Below are positions 14,306 to 21,793 of a stretch of DNA of 21,793 bases, piece by piece (the stretch's first letter is position 1; each line of letters starts with the position of its first letter). The DNA lies in the NCBI GenBank assembly GCA_001579985.1, contig LRSR01011673.1:1-21793 (forward strand), written 5' to 3'. The notes under the pieces are model-generated. The model was not told where the DNA came from, did not search any database, and saw only the letters and a program-made list of their open reading frames with translations. This DNA is from Hypsibius dujardini (Eukaryota > Tardigrada > Eutardigrada > Parachela > Hypsibiidae). The position numbers and the translations under genes are program-made.

Positions 14306-16408
14306 ATGGCCACTGTCGGCATTGACTTTGGGACGGCGAACATTACCGTCGCGGTCTGGGAGAATGGGTCCCCTCGTGTCATTCCCAACGTGACAGGAGC
14401 CAACAGCACACCCGCCATCATCGTACGCCATCAGGGAGAAGACACCTTCGGGGAAGATGCCCGTGCACAATCCAAAAGCCTACCGCAGAACGTTGTGTTT
14501 GAATTCTCGCAGTTCATCGGTCTGCACGATTACAAGGCAGTGGAAGAAACCATCTACGAGGGTTACTATCCCTTCAATGAAATCGACAGCAAACATGGTC
14601 ACCTGCGGTTCAATCTCCCGAACGGTGAGCGGTTGTATCTGGTGCACATCGTGCAAGAATTCCTACGGCAAGCCAAAGAACTGGCTGACAATGCGCTGGG
14701 TCGACGCGTCGTTCTGTGTGTCATAACGGTTCCCTGCACCTGGACGGACCTTGAAAGAACATTTTTGGAAGAAGCCGCCATGGCAGCTGGCTTCGAGCGA
14801 GTCTTCCTGGTTGACGCAGCAGCCGCAGCGTTGATCGGTTGTTTTCTCCATACCCTCGACCCGCGAGCCTCACCGCGAACTATCATGGTGGTGGATGTAG
14901 GCGCGAGCGCAACTACGGCCGCTGTTTTTCCTGTGGAGAACGAACGGAACAAGGGTTCCTCGGTACTTTACTCAATGGAACCGGGGGGTGGGTCGGCCGT
15001 CGATCGTGCCATGGCGAAGCACTGCTTCACCGAATTCTGTGCACAGAACAGCGTCGATTCCGCTTTGGACATGGGCGAGATTCACCGTCTTCGGCTTGAA
15101 TGCGAAGATGCTAAGAAAAATCTGGCGACACGGAAAGTCACTGAGGTGGCGGTGTCGAACTTTCGAGACGACATGGACCTCCAGTGCCGGATGGACCATG
15201 AGTTGTTTCGACGCATCAATGGCGAGGTGATTGCTAGGACTCTCCAGCTTCTACAACGGACCGTGGAAACGATGAGAGGGAAGGGCGGCTTAGGGGATGA
15301 CTATCAACTTCTGCTGCTTGGCGGAGGCTCACGGAATGTAGCCTTGCGCGAGGCGGTCTGCCAAAAGTTTGAATCCTCCGTCAACCGGAGTGTGCTGCTG
15401 TATCCCGAGGTGGCAGCTGCCTTCGGAGCAGCTGGATTAGCGGATATTCTGGCCGTAGTTCCTGAGTGCGAATCCCTACTTGATGCTCGTCAGATTGCGC
15501 AGCACTATCGCCACCTGGCAAAGGCCTTATTGGATGCAGAGCCGTCCAGTGAGAGATTCCTGGAATTGGCTCGCTATGCAAAGTCCTTCGTCGCTGCAAA
15601 GAGCAACGTCCCTAGTCCGTCTGAATGGACAGCTTTGCAACGGAAGGTATCGCTATCTAACAGTAATTCATCCAAAGGTATTTTAAAGCCACGTCCGCTG
15701 GATGACCTGCAAGGCATGGCAAGGGTTACCGTAAGGAAGTGGCAGCAAAATGGTCACTCATCGGTTCCGTCTGACGGCGAGGTCGATATCGGAGAAAGCG
15801 ATGATGAAGAGATCAAACCAGACAAGCCCGAGCAAGGTGTAAGGTGCCGAGGCTTCGCTAACGGACCGGCAAATGGTGGAGTCAAAGTTTCAAACCGCAG
15901 TTACTCGTCCCGGGTCTCTAACGGAAGTCAGTCGCCAACAGATGTAGACTGTAGCGGTGTCACAATTCTAAGGCGACCGGATATTGTTAAACTGTGCGTA
16001 GGCGAAAACGATCACGATGATGATGATGATGATGATTGGGATAAAACCGTACAAGACGGAACTTGTCACAACTATTTTGGTGGCTTAGCGCGCGGTCCTG
16101 CGGATCCGGGAGGGCGGGGGTCGAGTCAAAGTTCATCCTCGCGGCTATCCAACCGCAGTCAATCGCCATCAGAGTTAGGCAACAGCGAAGGTGCGGCAGT
16201 TGGAAGGAGCACAGAGGCTGGTCTAGAGCATCAATGGCGGCATCGACCTCCGAAACCGCACGATGATTTTGCTGCTGTCATTAGAGTAGACTCGATGAAT
16301 AATCAGCGACCTCCCGCATTCTTTAAGAAAGCTGACCGCGTCCCAAGGAAAAAAAGTTCTGGGGGTAAACGGCGAATCAGAGGATCGGAGAAATGTCAGA
16401 TTGCTTAA
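14306..16408 (+). CDS. Divergent Hsp70-like protein, probable pseudo-ATPase, long low-complexity tail
   Basis: 700 residues, intronless, paralogue of the 11172 gene. NBD over about 1-385: phosphate-1 VGIDFGTANITVAVW (4-18), VITVPCTWTDLERTF, IMVVDVGASATTAAVF (phosphate-2 region, 193-208; GGGT lost), LLLLGGGSRNVALREA (adenosine loop, kept) and AAAFGAAGLA. The canonical catalytic Lys position is Ser68 (FEFSQFIG). The NEPTAAA motif reads VDAAAAA, so the catalytic Glu is Ala171. There is no linker or substrate-binding domain. A helical segment like that of the paralogue follows (QIAQHYRHL to LARYAKSFV, about 396-431). The tail is rich in Ser, Asn and Gly, with an imperfect internal duplication (about 515-550 and 591-628), a run of Asp near 571-577 and a basic C-terminus (RVPRKKSSGGKRRIRG). 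Probably a nucleotide-sensing or scaffold protein rather than a chaperone; this is inference. Confidence 0.88.
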   Translation: MATVGIDFGTANITVAVWENGSPRVIPNVTGANSTPAIIVRHQGEDTFGEDARAQSKSLPQNVVFEFSQFIGLHDYKAVEETIYEGYYPFNEIDSKHGHLRFNLPNGERLYLVHIVQEFLRQAKELADNALGRRVVLCVITVPCTWTDLERTFLEEAAMAAGFERVFLVDAAAAALIGCFLHTLDPRASPRTIMVVDVGASATTAAVFPVENERNKGSSVLYSMEPGGGSAVDRAMAKHCFTEFCAQNSVDSALDMGEIHRLRLECEDAKKNLATRKVTEVAVSNFRDDMDLQCRMDHELFRRINGEVIARTLQLLQRTVETMRGKGGLGDDYQLLLLGGGSRNVALREAVCQKFESSVNRSVLLYPEVAAAFGAAGLADILAVVPECESLLDARQIAQHYRHLAKALLDAEPSSERFLELARYAKSFVAAKSNVPSPSEWTALQRKVSLSNSNSSKGILKPRPLDDLQGMARVTVRKWQQNGHSSVPSDGEVDIGESDDEEIKPDKPEQGVRCRGFANGPANGGVKVSNRSYSSRVSNGSQSPTDVDCSGVTILRRPDIVKLCVGENDHDDDDDDDWDKTVQDGTCHNYFGGLARGPADPGGRGSSQSSSSRLSNRSQSPSELGNSEGAAVGRSTEAGLEHQWRHRPPKPHDDFAAVIRVDSMNNQRPPAFFKKADRVPRKKSSGGKRRIRGSEKCQIA

Positions 16409-16520
16409 AATTGCGTACAATGAATGTATCCTATTAATGGTTTATGGTTTATGGTATTCAAGAGCAGACAACCTCTAATGAGGACTGAAACGTCTGGTCG
16501 GCCCCCTCGCAACAAGAGAT

Positions 16521-16920
16521 TCAAAAACAAAATAGGCGGACAGTCAACAATTTCTCACGAAAAACAAACAAGCTTGAAGATTTCCACACGTTTTCAGACA
16601 GTTGGCGGTACAGACACATGAAACGAAATGAAAGAGTAGTGTCTCCGATTTTGGTCTTTGACGTTTCTGCCTCGACTCTTTTTGGCCGCTGCAAGTTGTA
16701 TACGTTGCTCAGGTCCTTGATGGTAATCAGTTCTTTCATGTAGTCGGGGATGTTCGGCTTTTTAGACGCAATCTGGTACAACCAGATCGCTTCTTTCTGT
16801 TTCCACCGCTCGAACACGTGGGTAATGGCGAGACGCGTGAACAGCTCTGGCGTTACGTGTTCTTGGTAGTCAGTCAGAGCCTTCAACGCCTTCTGCTGGA
16901 TTGCGGCAATTTTATTCCGT
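16521..16920 (-). pseudogene. LINE C-terminal domain fragment
   Basis: In a different frame from the RT: KIAAIQQKALKALTDYQEHV, then RLAITHVFERWKQKEAIWLY and YMKELITIKDLSNVYNLQR, then LSFRFMCLYRQLSENVW and a stop. This is the usual tail of CR1/Jockey-like polyproteins. The thumb between palm and this part is deleted. Confidence 0.75.
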
Positions 16921-18130
16921 TGACTTCTTGAATGGTGGCGCCGCTCATGGTAACCGGTGTCTTGTGCTCGCCTTTTTTCTTGCTTCGGAGGGGAACGAAA
17001 ATGATTACTTTGGTTTTAGCCGGTTTGATCGGAAGACGAAGGGCAGTCAGTTTGAGACCGAGTCTTTCTAGATCGGCATTCAGGGAAACCACAGCTTCTT
17101 CGGCGGTCTTACCGGACGCTTCGACGGTGGTATCGTCCGCAAAACACTCCACGTCGCATCTGGCCAAATCCGCGGAAGAGAGTTGCAGCATTTGGTTGAT
17201 GTAGATGGAAAACAGAATGGGACCCAAAACTGTGCCTTGGGGAACACCCGACGTGGTAGGGAGCGTGTCAGACAGACGGGTTTCGGTGCGTACGCATTGG
17301 GTGCGAGCGGTTAAGTAGGAGTGAAACCAAGTGAGGGCAGCCGTGTCAACTCCGATGGCTTGGAGTTTTTGTAGCAGGGTTAGGTGTGAAACGCTATCGA
17401 AGGCTTTCCGGAGGTCCAAAAAGGCGACTGCAGTGACGACGCCAGCATCCATCGATTTTTTCCATTTTTCTGTAATTTTCAAAAGTAATGACTCGCAGGG
17501 ATGGCCAGATCGGAAACCAGACTGTCGTGACGATAGCAGTAAATACCTCTGCAGGTGCTTAAGAAGCTGTGTTTGTACAGTCTTCTCAAACACCTTAGAA
17601 ACATTATTGAGCAATGCAGGCAGGATGGCTGGGGGGTGGGGCACGCCGTGTTGTCCCATGTGGACGTAGTGGTAGTTGATGGAGTTGGGGTCCAGCTGGT
17701 TGGGGGCCTTCACTTGGTGGTCTTTTTTTAGCAATCTCCCCAGGACTGCCCAAATCTTCCTGGAATCGGTCGCATTCCTCCGGAAAAATTCCGTTTTGCC
17801 GTGACGAATGAGGCGTTCCACTGATCGTTTCTTTTGGACGAAGTCAGCCTTCATCGTTGGATACGTAACCGTGCCCCGGGAAAAGATGAGCTGACGATAA
17901 AAATTGTCGCGGGTTCGGGTGGCTTGTCTAAGGGGGAGTGTCATCCACGGGTAATCAGCTTGCTTCACTCGGCGACTTCGGATCGGGTAATGGCGGTCCA
18001 CTATGTCCAGTAGGCCTTTCACGAACGTGCCAGTGGCTTCTGACACGTCCGTAATTGGCCTAAATGGAACGTATGCCCTGGTGTGAACTGCAACAGCTGC
18101 AAAAAAAATCTTCGTCGGAACTGTGTTTCC
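16883..18130 (-). pseudogene. LINE reverse transcriptase with internal deletions
   Basis: RT motifs are clear: FLDLRKAFDSVSH (motif A), SGVPQGTVLGPILFSIYIN (motif B) and CFADDTTVEASG (motif C, FADD). The fingers region just before NNVSKVFEK has lost a block, because a spacer-like HMGQHGVPHPP runs straight into it. The frame ends shortly after the palm. Confidence 0.88.
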
Positions 18131-18720
18131 ACAATCGAAAAGAAACCACGTGGTGCTTTGGGGTGGTGGAGTGGTAAGTCGCCGCGGTGGAGCAGAGGTG
18201 GTGGTCAGAGTCTGAAAGAGGCGTGGCAGGGGATCGGATGTGGCTGGCTGGGGGTCCACACAGCATGACGTCGATTTTGGTGGCGGATATTCCCGTTATC
18301 CGGGTGGGACCGGTGACTTTGTCTTCCATGTTGTATTTGGAGCACAAGTCGTTGATCATGGCGGCGTATGGGCTGGTAAGTCCAGGGGTAAGATCGATGT
18401 TGAGATCACCAATAAGCACGTGGTCGTGGGTGGGAAATTGGTCCAGGACGTCCTCGATGTGGGCAAAAAGCTCCTTCGTCTGGCCAGCTGTCGCCCACAG
18501 TAGTATGTAAAGAGCGCCCACAAGCAACAAGCGACCGTCGAAGTTGCAGATTATCCACAGTGATTCTGCGCCATCGATATTCCGGGTGATGAGCTCCCGC
18601 GAAGTCACGTGATCTGGAACGTACAACAGAATCCCTCCTCCCTTCTTCCTTCCGCTAGACAGCGCTTCAGATCGATCTTTCCGGTATTCAATCAAAGTAT
18701 TTAAAGCGACCATTATATTT
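18130..18720 (-). pseudogene. LINE endonuclease (EEP) fragment
   Basis: C-terminal half of an apurinic-type endonuclease: YRKDRSEALSSGRKKGGGIL, VLIGDLNIDLTPG (catalytic Asp and Asn, about 18394-18410) and PLSDSDHHL (catalytic SDH, about 18199-18214). The N-terminal catalytic residues are missing. It leaves frame before the RT part. Confidence 0.85.
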
Positions 18721-18745
18721 AGCGGAAAGTTTAAGGGTTTCAGCA

Positions 18746-19935
18746 ATACAACATGATCTTAAAGGATCTTTTTTAGAATTACGTCGTGCCTTAGCACTGG
18801 GCTTTTCTTAACTGTGCGCAGTTTGCTAGTGTCGCATAGGTATTGTCACAAGTACCAAGATGATGTGACGAATTATACGCCGTTTTATTTATTTATTTCA
18901 GCTTGAGCAGAAAACCTCGTCGGAGGGCTTATTGTGTCTGGTCGATTCACACCCCTTAGAACAATTAGGAAAAATTCATCGCACGTTGGCTCGTCAAGTC
19001 AAAGTCGAAAATGGGACATGACGATACGAAAATGACAAGGCGTTCCACACAGCAGGCGGTAATACTATAAAAAAGAAACCGGAGACGAGTTGCGAGAGTT
19101 CCCTGGCCGACCTTCGTGTCGGCCTTCGTGGCTTAATCCCATGCGGTGCGCGCAGAGCATAGGTTGTTCTCGCATGGGGGTTAGGTTAATGATATACTGC
19201 CGAAGCTTTCCGATCGCCAAGTTCCGTATGACGAACCCAATGTGCTGAAATGTCATGGTGACGAAATGTCGTGTGATAAGTGGTTGGAGTCGCTTTGTAC
19301 GTCTACTGCTTATTTCTATGCAACTAATTTAAGCACTGCAAGATCCGTTAGTTACTCGATTGTGGGATGGAAGGGAGCAAGTGTCAGTCAATTCTCCTCA
19401 TTGGAAGATTACCGATGCGCCGCCAGATAACTCTACTATTTGGTGAGACTACTTTTCTTTTATAAACTACCGTGATATCTGCAGTAGTGTTTGAGAGTGC
19501 CCCCAACATGATTTTAGAAAATATTGTTGCCGGGCAAAATCTTATTCAACAGATAAAAGAAGTTTTAAAATGACTGGAAGATTCCAACCTCAGCCAAGAA
19601 CACCAATTTCTATTTTTTTCCCTTTCACTTTCAACACCCATTGACTCAAAATTTAATATCAAATCGATTGACTTCAGCTGAAGGTTTTGAGGAGTTGCGG
19701 CTTTTATTCGGAATAGCGTTGCTAATAATGCATGAACATCAGTGGACTATAACATCTAGACTCCGTATATATATGTATATAGCTCCGCCCGTCGACCCCG
19801 CCAATCGATTCTTAGGAAAATTTTGAGTTAGTGGGTGTTTTATAAAATATAAACACTGTTTTTTTTAATTGGTTTGTTACTAGAACAGGAGTATTAGAGT
19901 GATTTTACGACTTCTTAAACATTTTCCATTTGAAG
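18746..19935. other. Region without a supported gene
   Basis: About 1.2 kb. A possible exon follows a TTTATTTCAG at 18892-18901 (reading LEQKTSSEGLLCLVDSH and on to a stop near 19020), but it matches no family I know. A structured patch lies at 19105-19178: GGCCGAC/GTCGGCC around a 6-nt loop, then CCCATGCG/CGCATGGG around 25 nt. Otherwise nothing is recognised. Confidence 0.4.
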
Positions 19936-20372
19936 AGCGCATTATCCGTTGTGAAGATTTTGGAATTTTTCAGTCCGTTTGGTTTCCCGAACGATGCGAT
20001 TCAATGGGTGACATTTTTTACGGGACCTACATTTTATGCGCATCCTGATGTCATTAAGAGTGCCAGAAACCTCGCCTTCGGATGTAACCGAGTGGACGTT
20101 AAGCTAGGACCATACATAAACATTTGGAGTCTTGGCTGTGTAATATTAAACATGTACACACACGGTCGACTCCAGCACATAGACAAGGAGAGCATTCTTT
20201 TAGATCAAAACTTTCGACGGACGCGTTTCGCGACATCATACTTGAAGGTAGCTGTTCCTATATTCATGTGACGTGCCCTGATGCTATCCGCATCGTTTGT
20301 GAGAAATGCTTCGAGCCTAAGGATATTTAAATGTGTCTGCCTAAGCTGGCCGACTTAGTCCTGCATGAGAAG
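19936..20372 (+). pseudogene. Protein kinase C-lobe relic 2
   Basis: The first frame reads SVVKILEFF (where VVKIGDFG is expected), then TFYAHPDVI (for an APE motif), GPYINIWSLGCVILNMYTHG (for DIWSLGCVILEM) and then leaves frame near 20205-20225. The adjacent frame gives FRDIILEG and IVCEKCFEPKDI. After a stop it continues with PKLADLVLHEKS, a typical kinase end. DFG, APE and the alpha-F Asp are all damaged, and there are a frameshift and a stop, so it is non-functional. It comes from a different kinase subtype than the one at 2853. Confidence 0.75.
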
Positions 20373-20606
20373 AGCCGCAAGCGTATCCCAGATCGCCAGC
20401 TTCACACAAAAGCACGTCACGTCCTGCACGCAACCTTGTGTAACCTTGCCATTTGGGGTTGACAGTGTTCATGCCCCTCCTCAAGCAGCAGTGCTCATAA
20501 AGTATCATAAAGGTACAATAACAGTACGAGAACAATGGACTCATATTAGGCATCTGATGTGGGGACGGTATCTGAGAAACAGAAAAGATTTAACATGACT
20601 GTTTTC
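20373..20606. other. Short spacer
   Basis: No coding or structured feature is seen between the kinase relic and the tetranucleotide tract. Confidence 0.4.
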
Positions 20607-20822
20607 CTGTCGGTCTACATGACTGCATATGTGTCTGCCTGGCTGGCTGACTGTCAGGTAGTTGGCGATGCTTCTGTCTGTATGCCTGTCTGTCTGTCTG
20701 TTTGTCTGTCGGTCGGTCTATCTGTCTGTCTGTCAGTCTGTCTGTCTGTCAATTAGTCTGTCTGTCTGTCTGCCTGCGTGTCTGCGTGTCTACCTGTTTG
20801 TCTCTCTGCCAGTCAGTCTTTC
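20607..20822 (+). repeat. Imperfect TCTG/TGTC tetranucleotide microsatellite
   Basis: Long runs of CTGT/TGTC units with interruptions, best preserved at 20686-20790. Open frames across it (Cys/Leu/Ser/Val-rich) are a by-product of the repeat. Confidence 0.92.
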
Positions 20823-20947
20823 GGCAGAATTTCGAAGTTTTAGGAGCATTAAAAAACGTGTTACTTCGATACTTTATTATACTTTGAGAACATGGTAAAT
20901 CTGTGACTCAGCCATTCGGAGTTCTGTATTTTATAGTTGTAATTCGG

Positions 20948-21261
20948 TAGCGACAGTGCGGTCGTCAATAATTTGTGTAAAAGAAGTCTGTCAAAAAATG
21001 GTTTCAAAAAAGGTATCAGCGGGCGAGTGAACATGGGCCGCGTGGGCCGAAAAGAGAGTTCTGATTAACCTGTTGCCTTGTCTTGGTCGTTGACAACTCA
21101 GCTGCCTTACTGCTCAGCCAAATGCGAACAGCAAATTTCCAAAATTCACTGATCGAATGTCCTTGACAGCTCCGTCTGATCACTTGTTCAAACTCGTTCA
21201 TTGAAACTGTTTTGATATAATTTGTTGATTGATGGTAAACGTTGACGACCACACTCTCGCT
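20948..21261 (+). repeat. Dispersed repeat, copy C
   Basis: This 314-bp segment is colinear with copy A at 1628-1942. It starts with the same TAGCGACAGTGCGG and ends with CACTCTCGCT. Flanking sequences differ from those of copy A, so the ends are probably the real element ends. It lies between two kinase relics. Confidence 0.85.
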
Positions 21262-21391
21262 AGAATTTTATTACTTTCACATTTGCTAGGGCTTTAACAA
21301 ATTTCAAATGCAACGAACGATTTGATGTGAAATTTTAGGTGGAACTTTGCATTCGTCAGCCAAAACCGACCCACTTAATCAAGGCTAAATT

Positions 21392-21793
21392 CTCCGGCAT
21401 TTGCGCCAAGTGGCGGACGGCTTAGAGTATCTCCACGGTCTTATCGATAAAGTGGGACGTCGGCGCAATGTCCACGGCGACCTCAAGGGCGAAGACGTCT
21501 TTCTGACGGAGGACCGAAGGAACTGCCAAATTGGAGACAAGTTAAATCATCATTTATTTGACAAGGACTAGTCGGTCACTGTCGGGATAAAAATCAACCA
21601 AGGAACATTGCTCCACATGTTACCGGAAATGTTGTTGGCTAATTTCCCTCTACCGGGGCAAGTCGTGAGTGATGCTACTACGATTGGTCGAGCTACAGAC
21701 ATTTGGAGTTTGGGTGCGTGGCCTTGGAGATGTTCAACAAAGGCAAAGTGCTGTACTTTGTACCCTTGACGACCGGGTAATAGACTTGATTTC
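21392..21793 (+). pseudogene. Protein kinase relic 3 (runs off the right edge)
   Basis: The reading starts LRHLRQVADGLEYLH, then NVHGDLKGEDVFLT (HRD changed to HGD, Asn lost), CQIGDKLN (for KIGDFG-L), an in-frame TAG at 21569-21571, LLHMLPEMLL (for MAPE) and ATDIWSLG. One base is then missing near 21712, and the frame moves to CVALEMFNKGKVLYFV. The stop, the frameshift and the lost DFG show a dead kinase of the WSLG type, more like relic 2 than the intact gene. Upstream exons are not seen. Confidence 0.82.

Larger units (their letters stand above)
16437..18745 (-). mobile_element. Decayed, 5'-truncated non-LTR retrotransposon (CR1/Jockey-type LINE)
   Basis: Reading on the minus strand, the endonuclease C-terminal half is followed by reverse transcriptase and a C-terminal domain, in three different frames. 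At least two internal deletions are visible: before the RT palm (around PAILPALL / NNVSKVFEK) and after it (around 16915). The 3' end is marked by a heptamer series (ATGGTTT, ATGGTTT, ATGGTAT at 16437-16457 on the plus strand) rather than poly-A, as in CR1-like elements. The 5' end, near 18710-18745, is truncated within the endonuclease. It lies 28 bp behind the stop of the 14306 gene, in antisense orientation. No target-site duplication was found. The element is dead. Confidence 0.85.

Noticed and set aside
14599-14952. Antisense open frames within the Hsp70-like genes
   Set aside because: They are shadows of GC-rich coding sequence on the plus strand, with no domain similarity.
18901-19020. 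Possible exon after TTTATTTCAG
   Set aside because: The acceptor is good, but the roughly 40-residue reading matches no family I know and ends in a stop with no partner exon found.
19242-19430. Open frame of 62 codons on the plus strand
   Set aside because: No domain, no good splice context, ordinary length for chance.
20559-20898. Cys/Leu/Ser/Val-rich open frames
   Set aside because: They are translations of the tetranucleotide repeat, which stays open in several frames.

Overview
The window looks like nuclear DNA from an invertebrate animal. Coding blocks are split by GT-AG introns, the domains (Mind bomb SH3-like repeats, ankyrin repeats, protein kinase, Hsp70) are combined in animal style, and there is a decayed CR1/Jockey-type LINE. 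There is no operon structure and no bacterial ribosome-binding-site pattern. I cannot fix the phylum. A tardigrade or another small ecdysozoan is a guess.

Layout. 1-626: AT-rich, probably intron of the first gene. 627-1474 (+): 3' exon of an Hsp70 gene that ends after the substrate-binding beta domain, with no lid. 1628-1942, 2073-2232 and 20948-21261: three copies of one dispersed repeat. 2308-2490 (-): frameshifted relic of a kinase C-terminus. 2853-10615 (-): one 11-exon gene for an ankyrin / Mind bomb repeat / protein kinase protein. 11172-12776 (+) and 14306-16408 (+): two intronless, tandem, divergent Hsp70-like genes that keep the nucleotide-binding fold but have no substrate-binding domain. 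16437-18745 (-): decayed LINE just behind the second of them. 19936-20372 and 21392-21793 (+): two more kinase relics, with a TCTG-type tetranucleotide tract and the third repeat copy between them.

The main result is the minus-strand gene. Every exon from the ankyrin block to the kinase N-lobe can be joined at GT-AG sites. All seven introns in that part interrupt codons after the first base, and the assembled coding sequence is 3351 nt (1116 codons plus stop) with no internal stop. It gives the order ANK - six Mind bomb SH3-type repeats - active-looking kinase with an HQD catalytic loop. Known Mind bomb proteins instead have REP before ANK and end in RING fingers, so this looks like a Mind bomb-like scaffold with a kinase as its effector. 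The first exon (11 residues) is the weak point of the model.

This gene is head-to-head with the first NBD-only Hsp70-like gene, with 556 bp between the start codons, so the two may share a promoter region. The two Hsp70-like proteins share a short helical module after the NBD and then have long Ser-rich tails. The second has lost the catalytic Lys and Glu positions and is probably not an ATPase. The kinase relics and dispersed repeats at both ends suggest a locus that has repeatedly duplicated and lost kinase genes.
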